Positions 14,080-20,804 of a stretch of 22,115 bases of DNA are shown here, in pieces (positions within the stretch are counted from its first letter, which is position 1; every line of letters starts with the position of its first letter). The stretch covers positions 1-22,115 of the forward strand of contig JAEZFI010000151.1 in the NCBI GenBank assembly GCA_023437745.1. The letters are read 5' to 3'. This DNA comes from Actinomycetes bacterium. Lineage in GTDB: Bacteria > Actinomycetota > Acidimicrobiia > Acidimicrobiales > Microtrichaceae. Under the pieces are notes generated by a model. That model saw nothing but the letters and a program-made list of their open reading frames with translations, was not told the origin of the DNA and did no database searches. The position numbers and the translations under genes were made by a program.

Positions 14080-15189
14080 TCAGAGCAGACGGGGCCAGGG
14101 GTCGAAGGCCACCTTGCGGACGTGGGCGCTGCGGCACGTGGCGCATGTGTTCCCGGCCGGGTAGGTGTGGAAGATGACCCGCGCCTGCCCGTCGGCGCCG
14201 CGGAAGAACGACAGCCCACCGGGGCCGACGCGGTCCCCCAGCGAGGACAGCCACGGCCCGTTCGGTGACGAGGAGCACGGACCGGTCGGTGACGCGCACC
14301 GGGCGATCCCGGTCTGGTAGCCGGCGTCCTGCCATCGCCCGGCGGAGTACGCGAGGACGTAGTCCTTCCCGTCGAAGTACATCGACGGGTTCTCCAGGAA
14401 CCAGTCCTCCCACGGCTGCTTGCGCTCGAGGAGGTCGATGACCCCCGACGCCGGATCGGCGTTCCCGTCCAGCCTGATCGCACGGATGTTCATGGGCGAC
14501 CCGCCGAAGGCACCCAGGAGGGTCGCGGAGCCGTCGGGGGCGATGTACAGCGACGGGTCCAGCGAGCCCTTCACCCCGTCGAACCCGCAGTTGAAGGCCT
14601 GCGCGTCGGGGACGTACGGGCCTGCCGGTGCCGCGGCGAACGCCCGACCGATGCAGAGGTCGTTCGCCGGATCGGGCGGGTTGGCACGGAACGACGCGAA
14701 GAACATCACGTAGCGGTTGCCGATCCGGCCCACGGTCGGCGCCCACACCTCGTCGCGCGCCGCCCACGGCACCGGCGTCGGCATGGCCTCGAGCGTCGAC
14801 GAGTAGGCCTCGCCCATGGGCGTGTCGATGTCGGTGACCACCCTGACCGGGACCCGGCGGAAGTTCTTCGTGGAGAAGACGTAGTGGACGCCCCCCTCGA
14901 CGTAGACGTCGCTGTCCGACGCGTTCGCGATCGTGACCGGACCGAGCGTCGAGGGTCGAACGACCTCACCCGCCGCACGCGCCCGAGCCTCGAGGACCAG
15001 CCGGAACAGCTCGACGACCTGCGCCTTGGTCGCCTTGCGGACCCAGCGGCCCCGCTCGCAGCGGAGGACGAAGTCCCCCTGATGGCCCCAGGCGTCCCCT
15101 CGGCACCGGGCTCCGGCGCTGGCCGCCTGGCAGCCGGACGCGAGGAGCGCGCCGAGCACGACGAACGAGACGAGGTGGCGACGCCGCAT
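14080..15189 (-). CDS. Exported GH43-like (five-bladed propeller) lipoprotein
   Basis: This 369-residue protein has a short basic start, a hydrophobic core and a lipobox-like end (LLASGC, Cys20), so it is probably a lipoprotein. The -3 residue is Ala rather than the usual Leu. A small Cys-containing region (about 28-75: RCRGDAWGHQGDFVLRCERG) comes next. The catalytic domain resembles glycoside hydrolase family 43. ASDSDVYVEGGVHYVFST has the candidate base Asp, DEVWAPTVGRIGNRYVMFF is the VWAP block, GSLDPSLYIAPDGSATLL has the modulating Asp, and FLENPSMYFDGKDYVLAYS has the candidate acid Glu. Such enzymes act on arabinan- or xylan-type linkages; the true substrate is unknown. GGAG lies 8 bases before the ATG at 15189. 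It has its own candidate promoter downstream of mpa. Confidence 0.8.
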   Translation of the reverse strand: MRRRHLVSFVVLGALLASGCQAASAGARCRGDAWGHQGDFVLRCERGRWVRKATKAQVVELFRLVLEARARAAGEVVRPSTLGPVTIANASDSDVYVEGGVHYVFSTKNFRRVPVRVVTDIDTPMGEAYSSTLEAMPTPVPWAARDEVWAPTVGRIGNRYVMFFASFRANPPDPANDLCIGRAFAAAPAGPYVPDAQAFNCGFDGVKGSLDPSLYIAPDGSATLLGAFGGSPMNIRAIRLDGNADPASGVIDLLERKQPWEDWFLENPSMYFDGKDYVLAYSAGRWQDAGYQTGIARCASPTGPCSSSPNGPWLSSLGDRVGPGGLSFFRGADGQARVIFHTYPAGNTCATCRSAHVRKVAFDPWPRLL

Positions 15190-15244
15190 GATGAGGACTC
15201 CCCGGACCGGTGGACGTGAGGCCCCGCCCCCGGGCCGCCCCAGC

Positions 15245-15273
15245 ACGCTACGGACGACCAGCCCGATCGGCAA
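15245..15273 (-). promoter_or_regulatory. Candidate sigma-70-type promoter of the GH43-like gene
   Basis: On the minus strand TTGCCG (15268-15273) and TAGCGT (15245-15250) are 17 bp apart. The predicted start would leave a leader of about 50 bases that includes the GGGGAG ribosome binding site. This suggests the gene is not dependent on mpa readthrough. Confidence 0.5.
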
Positions 15274-15306
15274 CCACCTCGGGCGTTCCGTGGCGTGCGG
15301 GGTGAG

Positions 15307-17058
15307 CTACAGGTACTGCCCGGTGGCGACGCGCTCGATCGCCCGGCCGCCGGAGCGATCCGGGTCGTCGCCCTGGATGAGCGTCCGGATGTAGGTGATC
15401 CGCTCGCCCTTCTTGCCCGAGATCTTCGCCCAGTCGTCCGGGTTCGTGGTGTTGGGCAGGTCCTCGTGCTCCTTGTACTCCCGGTGGATCGAAGCGATGA
15501 GGTCCTCGGTGCAGACGCCCCGCGTGCCGCCGGCCAGCTCGCGCTTGATCGCCAGCTTCTTGGCCCGTCGCACGATGTTCTCGATCATGGCGCCCGAGCT
15601 GAAGTCCTTGAAGTAGAGGATCTCCTTGTCCCCGTTCTGGTACGTCACCTCGAGGAACTGGTTGGCCTCGTCGGTCCGGTACATCTCCTCGACGGTCCGC
15701 TCGATCATCGCCTGCACGGCCTTCGCGGGGTCGCCACCGCCGAGCGAGGCGACCTCCCCGGGGTCGAGCGGGAGGTCCACCGTGAGGTACTGGGCGAAGA
15801 TCTGACCGGCCGAGAACTCGTCGGGACGGTTGATCTTGATCTTCACGTCGAGGCGTCCGGGTCGGAGGATCGCGGGATCGATCAGGTCCTCGCGGTTGGA
15901 CGCACCGATGACGATCACGTTCTTGAGCGTCTCGACGCCGTCGATCTCGGACAGCAGCTGCGGGACGATCGTCGACTCCATGTCGGAGCTGATGCCCGAG
16001 CCCCGGGTTCGGAACAGCGACTCCATCTCGTCGAAGAAGACGATGACCGGCGTGCCGTCCTCGGCCTTCTCCCTGGCCCGCTGGAACACGAGGCGGATGT
16101 GCCGCTCCGTCTCTCCCACGTACTTGTTGAGCAGCTCGGGACCCTTGATGTTGAGGAAGTACGACCGGCTGTCGACCCCCGTCATCTCCGAGACCTTCTT
16201 GGCCAGCGAGTTCGCCACGGCCTTGGCGATGAGCGTCTTGCCGCAGCCAGGGGGGCCGTACAGCAGGATGCCCTTGGGTGCGGGCAGCCGGTACTCGCTG
16301 AACAGGTGCTGGTGGAGGAACGGCAGCTCGACCGCGTCGGTGATCTGCTCGATCTGCTCGTCGAGACCGCCGATGTCGGCGTAGGAGATGTCGGGCACCT
16401 CCTCGAGCACGAGCTCGTTCGCCTCGGGCCGCTCGAGCCGCTCGATGAGCACGCCCGAGCGTGAGTCCATCAGGAGCACATCACCGGCGCGCAGCGGACC
16501 GGTCTGCAGCTGCTCGGACAGCTCCGCCACGCGCTCCTCGTCGGCGCGACCCACGATCAGCGCGCGGGCACGGTCCGGGAGGACCTCCTTCAGCGTGACG
16601 ACCTCGCCCGAGCTCTCGGGCTCCCGCACGAGCACCACGTTGAAGGCCTCGTTGAGCACGACCTCCTGGCCGCGGTGCAGGGTCTCGGGGTCGATGTTCG
16701 GCGACAGCTCGACCCGCATCTTCCGGCCGGTGGCCACGACGTCGACCGTGCCGTCCTCGTTGCGGCCCAGCAGCGTGGCGTAGGCCGCGGGTGGCTGGGT
16801 GAGCTTGTCGACCTCGTCGCGCAGCGCGGTGATCTGGTCGCGCGCCTCGCGGAGGGTGTACGCCAGCTTCTCGTTCTGGCTGACCGCCTGGGCCAGCTGG
16901 CCCTTGGTCTCGAGCAGGCGCTCCTCGAGCGTGCGGACCCGCTTCGGCGCATCCTGGAGGCGCCGCAGGAGCGTGGCGACCTCCTCCTCCAACGCGTTGA
17001 CCTGGCTCCGCAGCTCGGCCTGAGCCTGCCGATCCTCGTCGTCCGGTAGATCCTTCAC
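15307..17058 (-). CDS. mpa: Proteasome-associated AAA ATPase Mpa/ARC
   Basis: Mpa/ARC is the hexameric ATPase that binds Pup, unfolds tagged proteins and threads them into the PrcAB chamber. The 583-residue form has an N-terminal coiled coil that recruits Pup (about 10-85) and then two OB folds (about 90-215). The AAA domain follows, with Walker A GPPGCGKT (268-275), Walker B VIVFFDE (338-344) and IGASNREDLIDPAILRPGRLD. The C-terminal region carries NTTNPDDWAKISGKKGERI and the terminal GQYL, the docking motif inserted into alpha-ring pockets. A GTG at 17091 would add 11 residues, but the GTG at 17058 has GGAGG five bases upstream, and a likely -10 lies between the two, so 17058 is preferred. 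Confidence 0.96.
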   Translation of the reverse strand: MKDLPDDEDRQAQAELRSQVNALEEEVATLLRRLQDAPKRVRTLEERLLETKGQLAQAVSQNEKLAYTLREARDQITALRDEVDKLTQPPAAYATLLGRNEDGTVDVVATGRKMRVELSPNIDPETLHRGQEVVLNEAFNVVLVREPESSGEVVTLKEVLPDRARALIVGRADEERVAELSEQLQTGPLRAGDVLLMDSRSGVLIERLERPEANELVLEEVPDISYADIGGLDEQIEQITDAVELPFLHQHLFSEYRLPAPKGILLYGPPGCGKTLIAKAVANSLAKKVSEMTGVDSRSYFLNIKGPELLNKYVGETERHIRLVFQRAREKAEDGTPVIVFFDEMESLFRTRGSGISSDMESTIVPQLLSEIDGVETLKNVIVIGASNREDLIDPAILRPGRLDVKIKINRPDEFSAGQIFAQYLTVDLPLDPGEVASLGGGDPAKAVQAMIERTVEEMYRTDEANQFLEVTYQNGDKEILYFKDFSSGAMIENIVRRAKKLAIKRELAGGTRGVCTEDLIASIHREYKEHEDLPNTTNPDDWAKISGKKGERITYIRTLIQGDDPDRSGGRAIERVATGQYL

Positions 17059-17081
17059 GAGCGCCTCCTCGAACCAGTTCG

Positions 17082-17087
17082 AAGCTA
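17082..17087 (-). promoter_or_regulatory. Candidate -10 (TAGCTT) of the mpa promoter
   Basis: TAGCTT fits TANNNT. A start about 7 bases on would give a leader near 17 bases that includes GAGGAGG (ribosome binding site at 17064-17068). No good -35 is visible. If real, it excludes translation from 17091. Confidence 0.35.
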
Positions 17088-17132
17088 ACACCGGCCCTTC
17101 GGCAATCGGCGCGACCGTCGACCGAGATGGCG

Positions 17133-17178
17133 AACCTGGCCGGATGTCGGTGCCGGACCACCTACATCCGGCCAGGTT
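17133..17178. repeat. Long perfect inverted repeat between mpa and ferredoxin
   Basis: The 15-bp arms 17133-17147 and 17164-17178 are exact reverse complements (AACCTGGCCGGATGT and its partner). After one mismatch the stem continues with GGTG/CACC around a CCGGAC loop. The whole 46-bp element could be an operator, a cruciform or a hairpin. It is upstream of both divergent genes, so a terminator role is unlikely. Confidence 0.85.
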
Positions 17179-17248
17179 GCAGGCGATCGGGCGGGAGTGG
17201 GTGGCTGCGACTTTTCTCAGGGATGACCGTGCAAATTCACGCCGTGGT

Positions 17249-17254
17249 TAGAAT
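17249..17254 (+). promoter_or_regulatory. Candidate -10 (TAGAAT) of the ferredoxin promoter
   Basis: TAGAAT is the best -10-like hexamer upstream of the ferredoxin gene; GGT precedes it. No -35 at ideal spacing is seen. It would give a leader of about 70 bases containing a small CGCAG/CTGCG hairpin and the GGCAGG ribosome binding site. Confidence 0.35.
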
Positions 17255-17331
17255 GGCCGACGAGGACGACGGCGTCCGTGGACGCAGCGAGAGTCTGCGA
17301 CCGCACCAACCAACAAGGCAGGTATCCCCCG

Positions 17332-17574
17332 ATGGCTATGAAGGTCTGGATCGACCAGGATCTGTGCACCGGCGATGGTCTGTGTGAAGAGATCTCCCCC
17401 AACGTGTTCACGCTCCTCGACGACGGCCTCGCCTACGTCAAGGATGCCAACAAGGTGTACTCCGACCCGGGTGGCCCCGAGGGCCAGGCCGTGATCCCGG
17501 ACAACGAGCTCGAGGGTGTCATCGAGTCGGCGGACGAGTGCCCCGGCGAGTGCATCTACATCGAAGCCGAGTGA
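17332..17574 (+). CDS. Single-cluster ferredoxin with Asp in the cluster motif
   Basis: This 80-residue soluble electron carrier has the fold of small bacterial-type ferredoxins: VWIDQDLCTGDGLCEEISPNVF at the start and ADECPGECIYIE at the end. The cluster ligands are Cys12, Asp15, Cys18 and Cys70. The CxxDxxC arrangement matches Pyrococcus-type ferredoxin, where Asp ligates a [4Fe-4S] cluster that can convert to [3Fe-4S]. Cys74 is extra. The central region has an insert (VYSDPGGPEGQAVIPDNE) in place of the second-cluster cysteines. The ATG at 17332 has GGCAGG upstream; a second ATG two codons on is possible. The redox partner is not in the window. It diverges from mpa and is terminated by strong hairpins. 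Confidence 0.88.
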   Translation: MAMKVWIDQDLCTGDGLCEEISPNVFTLLDDGLAYVKDANKVYSDPGGPEGQAVIPDNELEGVIESADECPGECIYIEAE

Positions 17575-17577
17575 CCA

Positions 17578-17596
17578 CGAGCGCCCTCGGCGCTCG
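17578..17596 (+). terminator. Hairpin just after the ferredoxin stop
   Basis: CGAGCGCC and GGCGCTCG form an 8-bp stem with a CTC loop, starting 3 bases after the ferredoxin stop. No T-tract follows. Confidence 0.6.
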
Positions 17597-17607
17597 CTGA
17601 CACCGAT

Positions 17608-17643
17608 CGGAGCCCCGCAGTCCCACCGGGACGCGGGGCTCCG
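17608..17643. terminator. Very strong bidirectional terminator hairpin
   Basis: CGGAGCCCCGC (17608-17618) pairs perfectly with GCGGGGCTCCG (17633-17643). After one bulged A the stem continues with GTCCC/GGGAC around an ACC loop, giving 16 pairs. It lies between the convergent ferredoxin and marP genes and probably stops both transcripts. Confidence 0.8.
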
Positions 17644-17656
17644 CCGCGTCCCGGCC

Positions 17657-18826
17657 TCACCCGGCGCAGCCGCCGACCGAGGCCGGCTCTCGGGTCGTCG
17701 TGCTCGCGAGGAGTGCCCGCAGCTCCGCGACCCGGATCCCGTACGCGGTGCCGACCTGGTCCGGTGCCACGGCGAACGCGACCCCCACCAGGCGCCCGTC
17801 GTCGGCGAGCAGGGCGCCGCCCGAGTCGCCGGGATGGAGCTCTGCGGCGAGGACGAGGATCGTCCGGTCGACGCGCTGCTCCCCGTAGATGTCGCGACCG
17901 ACGGCGTCCATCTGCCGCTCGATCCGGAACGGGCTGATCGCGAGGTCACCGCCTCCGGGGAAGCCGAGTGCCACCCCCACGTCGCCCGAGACGCTGTCCC
18001 GCACCTCGAGCGCCGGACGGTCGAGCCCCGGGCTGGAGAGGAGGGCCAGGTCGTTCCGCGGGTCGAAGGCCACCACGGTGGCGTCGTGCTCACGCCCGTC
18101 CGTCGTCTCGACGGTGAGGTCCGTGACACCGGCCACGACGTGCGCGTTCGTCACGACGAGGTCGTCCCCCACGACCGAGCCCGACCCCGCCTGGATCCGT
18201 CCGCACGCCGGACCCGTCACCTTCACGACCGACTGGAGCGCCCGGTCGAGCACCTCCTGGCTGATCGTGGAGTCGGGTGGCGGCGAGGTGACCCCCGGCG
18301 ACGGGCGCAGGTCGTCGAAGACGTTCGGGAGGCGGTCGAGGCCGAGCGAGCGCGAGATGCCGTCGAACGCCGAGGGCGGACGGCCGAGCACGTCGTCGAT
18401 CAGCTGGGCGACGGCCGACTCCCTCGCTGCCGTCGCGGTCCAGCCCGGCACGCTGGCCATGGCCGGGAGCACGATCCACATCAGGAGGACGACGCCGACG
18501 ACGCCCGCCAACGCGCCGAGTGCCTGGTCCGGCTTGCCGAGGTGGGCCCGGGTCACCCAGCTCCGCAGGCGTCCGCCGACGGCGCCCCCCAGCAGCTGGC
18601 CGATCACCGCGCAGGCGACGAGGACGCCGGCGGCCGTCAGGAACTGCCTGGGCCGGAGGTCGACGTGGGTGTCGGAGCCGACCACACGTGGCAGCAGCTG
18701 GCTCCCGACCCAGAGCCCGGCCAGGAGGCCCGCCCACGACAGCAGGCGACGCACCAGGCCGGACCACCACCCTCCGACCGCCGCACCGATCAGGAGCACG
18801 ACGGCGAGGACGTCGAGTTGGTTCAC
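17657..18826 (-). CDS. marP: MarP-type membrane serine protease (CvpA-trypsin fusion)
   Basis: MarP in Mycobacterium tuberculosis is a membrane-bound periplasmic protease needed to survive acid and oxidative stress. The 389-residue protein has an N-terminal CvpA-like region with about four membrane spans (about 3-125). A linker follows, then a chymotrypsin-fold protease domain with triad His229 (VTNAHVV), Asp259 (RNDLALL) and Ser335 (HPGDSGG). Cys208 (GPACG) and Cys387 near the end match the disulfide that controls MarP activity. The GTG at 18826 overlaps the trmI stop (GTGA), so it is the last gene of this operon. Its link to tRNA modification is unclear and may be operonic convenience. The name is by architecture. 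Confidence 0.9.
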   Translation of the reverse strand: MNQLDVLAVVLLIGAAVGGWWSGLVRRLLSWAGLLAGLWVGSQLLPRVVGSDTHVDLRPRQFLTAAGVLVACAVIGQLLGGAVGGRLRSWVTRAHLGKPDQALGALAGVVGVVLLMWIVLPAMASVPGWTATAARESAVAQLIDDVLGRPPSAFDGISRSLGLDRLPNVFDDLRPSPGVTSPPPDSTISQEVLDRALQSVVKVTGPACGRIQAGSGSVVGDDLVVTNAHVVAGVTDLTVETTDGREHDATVVAFDPRNDLALLSSPGLDRPALEVRDSVSGDVGVALGFPGGGDLAISPFRIERQMDAVGRDIYGEQRVDRTILVLAAELHPGDSGGALLADDGRLVGVAFAVAPDQVGTAYGIRVAELRALLASTTTREPASVGGCAG

Positions 18827-19596
18827 GCGCTCCGGCGAGCCGAAGTGAGGAAGCCGGTGTGGGCCACCATCCGGTGGTCCGGTCGCACCGCGGCGCCTTC
18901 GACGTACCACCCGCGGTTCAGCACCTCGACGGTCTCGGGGAGCAGGAACCCGTGGGCGTCCAGGGCTTCACGGAACTGCGAGACCTGCATGATCGACGGC
19001 GAGTAGCCGACGATGATCCCGCCGGAGCGGAGTGCCGTGGCGGCGTGCGGGACGACCTGCCACGGCTCGGGGAGGTCGAGGACCACCCGGTCCACGCCGA
19101 CCTCGTCGATGCCCTCGTAGCAGTCGCGCAGCTCGACCCGGTACCGCGAGGCGGCCTCCGCGCCGAGGAACCGCTCCACGTTCGTCTGCGCCCGGTTCGC
19201 GAAGTCCTCCCGCAGCTCGTAGCCGACGATGGTCGCACCGGCGCGGAGCATCGCCATCGAGAGGGCGCCGGACCCGACGCCGGACTCGAGGACGCGCACG
19301 CCGGGGGTGATGTCCGCGATCATCAGGAGCGGCCCGAGGTCCTTGGGGTAGATGACCTGAGCACCCCGGGGCATCTTAAGCACGAAGTCCGAGAGCGTCG
19401 GCCGGAGCACCACGTACTCCGCGCCGCGGGTCGACTTGAGCGTCGAGCCCTCGTCGGCCCCGATCACCTCGTCGTGGGCGACGTAGCCCGCGTGGCTGTG
19501 GAACTCCTTGCCGGGCTCGAGGGTCAGCAGGTACCTGCGGTCCTTCGAGTCGAGCAGCATGACCATCTCGCCGGCCTCGAGCTGCGCGCCGCTCAC
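18823..19596 (-). CDS. trmI: tRNA (adenine(58)-N1)-methyltransferase TrmI
   Basis: TrmI makes m1A58 in the T-loop of tRNAs using S-adenosylmethionine. The 257-residue protein has a small N-terminal beta domain (about 1-65, with DSKDRRYLLTLEPGKEFHSHAG). The Rossmann methyltransferase domain follows: RVLESGVGSGALSMAML (SAM loop near 104-113), GYELRED, LDLPEPW (173-179, the substrate-side motif), and the C-terminal RGWYVEGAAVRPDHRMVAHTGFL typical of the family. The GTG at 19596 overlaps the ttuA stop (GTGA); reading further upstream would run into ttuA. m1A58 pairs with residue 54, the target of TtuA, so the two overlapping genes modify the two halves of one tertiary base pair. In mycobacteria trmI also lies near mpa. 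Confidence 0.94.
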   Translation of the reverse strand: MSGAQLEAGEMVMLLDSKDRRYLLTLEPGKEFHSHAGYVAHDEVIGADEGSTLKSTRGAEYVVLRPTLSDFVLKMPRGAQVIYPKDLGPLLMIADITPGVRVLESGVGSGALSMAMLRAGATIVGYELREDFANRAQTNVERFLGAEAASRYRVELRDCYEGIDEVGVDRVVLDLPEPWQVVPHAATALRSGGIIVGYSPSIMQVSQFREALDAHGFLLPETVEVLNRGWYVEGAAVRPDHRMVAHTGFLTSARRSA

Positions 19597-20537
19597 GAGC
19601 CGGTCCTCACGCCGCGGAGCTCGACCGGCTGCGTGGTGCCGCCGGCCCGCTCGACGAGCCGGCAGAACGAGCACAGGCCCGCCGTCGTCGGCGCGCCGCA
19701 GCGCTCGCAGGGCGCGAGGTCCTCGCGCGACTCGGCGGCCTCGGCTTCGAAGGCGGCCGCGGCCCGCTTGAGGAAGCCGAAGTAGAACGACGCCTTCGAG
19801 CCCGGCGATTGGAGCTCCATCTGGTTCAACAGCTCCTTGTAGCCGAGGTGGGAGTTGCCCTTCGACATCGGGCACTCGTCCACGATGTAGTCGATGCCGG
19901 TGAGCACGCAGTAGGCGGCGGTCTCACGCTCGGACAGGCGGACCAGTGGCTTCACCTTGCGGGGGAAGCCGTCACGCTCGGCGAGGACGGGTGCCTGCCG
20001 GCCGAGGTACTCGGTGTGCCAGTGGGCGACGTTGCCGAACAGGACGGCCGCCTCGTCGTCGAGGTTGTGCCCCGTCACCAGCACGTCGTAGCCCCCGTCG
20101 AGGGCGGCCTTGTCGAACACGTGCCGCTTCGAGAGGCCACACGCGCTGCAGGGCGCACGCTTCGCCGCCCGCGCGCCCGTCGGGATGTCGTAGCCGTAGT
20201 CCCCCACGAGGTCGACCTCGATCAGCTTCAGGCCCCGCTGTTCGGCGAACCTCCTGACGTGCTCGCCCGAGGTGTCGCTGTACTCGCCGATGCCCAGCCC
20301 GATGTACAGGCCGTCGGCTTCGTAGCCCAGGCCCACGAGCAGGTCCCAGATCGCCAGGCTGTCCTTGCCGCCGGAGACCGCGACGAGGAGCCGGTCGCCG
20401 GGGGAGCACATCGAGAACTCGTCGATCGTGCGTGACACCTGGTCGCGGCAGAACTTCAGGAAGTGCTCCTGGCAGAAGTTGCTGTTGTGCCGACGGAGAT
20501 CGATCACGGCCGGGCCCCGGCACACCGTGCACTTCAC
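19593..20537 (-). CDS. ttuA: tRNA uridine/ribothymidine-54 2-sulfurtransferase TtuA-like
   Basis: TtuA replaces the 2-oxygen of residue 54 in the tRNA T-loop with sulfur, using ATP and sulfur from TtuB. The 314-residue protein matches Thermus TtuA throughout. It has an N-terminal zinc site (C3, C6, C22, H25), PP-loop SGGKDS (55-60), and the [4Fe-4S] cysteines C130 and C133 (APCSACGLSKR) with C222 (DECP). ATGHNLDDEAAVLFGN-like and KPLVRLSERE blocks are present, and a C-terminal zinc site (C277, C280, C289, C292) closes the chain. The GTG at 20537 begins right at the zinc site. It follows the TtuB-like gene by 13 bp. Related NcsA/Ctu1 enzymes thiolate U34, but the adjacent ttuB and trmI favour position 54. 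Confidence 0.92.
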   Translation of the reverse strand: MKCTVCRGPAVIDLRRHNSNFCQEHFLKFCRDQVSRTIDEFSMCSPGDRLLVAVSGGKDSLAIWDLLVGLGYEADGLYIGLGIGEYSDTSGEHVRRFAEQRGLKLIEVDLVGDYGYDIPTGARAAKRAPCSACGLSKRHVFDKAALDGGYDVLVTGHNLDDEAAVLFGNVAHWHTEYLGRQAPVLAERDGFPRKVKPLVRLSERETAAYCVLTGIDYIVDECPMSKGNSHLGYKELLNQMELQSPGSKASFYFGFLKRAAAAFEAEAAESREDLAPCERCGAPTTAGLCSFCRLVERAGGTTQPVELRGVRTGS

Positions 20538-20550
20538 GCCCGGACCCCCG

Positions 20551-20751
20551 TCACCACGCCCCGCCGGAGATCACGGGCCGGATCTCGACCACGTCGTCGT
20601 CGGCGAGCATCGAGTCGCCGGGGACCAGGGTGTCGTTGCGGATCAGCAGCACCGCCTCGCGGTTGAGCTCGAGGCGACCCATGAGCTTCGCGACGCTCAT
20701 GGGTCCGGGCAGCTCCAGCTCTCGGTTCGGGTTCCGCAGGCGGACGATCAC
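20551..20751 (-). CDS. ttuB: TtuB-like ubiquitin-fold sulfur carrier with residues after GG
   Basis: This 66-residue protein has the MoaD/ThiS/TtuB pattern: an N-terminal strand pair (MIVRLRNPNRELEL), a helix (SVAKLMGRLEL), AVLLIRNDTLVPGDSML, and a final strand ending EIRPVISGGAW. Thermus TtuB ends at ISGG, where an E1-like enzyme adenylates the terminal Gly before thiocarboxylate formation. Here Ala-Trp follows GG, so the carrier should need trimming, as proposed for QbsE-type carriers cleaved by JAMM proteases. No JAMM or E1-like gene is in the window. The GTG at 20751 is forced by an in-frame context without ATG; the ribosome binding site is weak. It lies 13 bp before ttuA, its presumed sulfur acceptor enzyme. 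Confidence 0.87.
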   Translation of the reverse strand: MIVRLRNPNRELELPGPMSVAKLMGRLELNREAVLLIRNDTLVPGDSMLADDDVVEIRPVISGGAW

Positions 20752-20804
20752 GCCACCATCATGGCCGCTCGACCGGCGACCTCACGAACGGGAGGCCCCG
20801 CCGG

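Noticed and set aside
11856..14483. A minus-strand open frame of 875 codons opposite the acyltransferase
   Set aside because: The plus strand carries all the acyltransferase-3 and SGNH motifs. The antisense product is low-complexity and charged.
17059..17091. Longer mpa starting at the GTG at 17091
   Set aside because: It has no ribosome binding site, and a likely -10 lies within this stretch. The GTG at 17058 has GGAGG at ideal spacing.
17133..17178. Palindrome as a transcription terminator
   Set aside because: It is upstream of both flanking genes, which diverge. No known gene ends there, and no T-tract follows.
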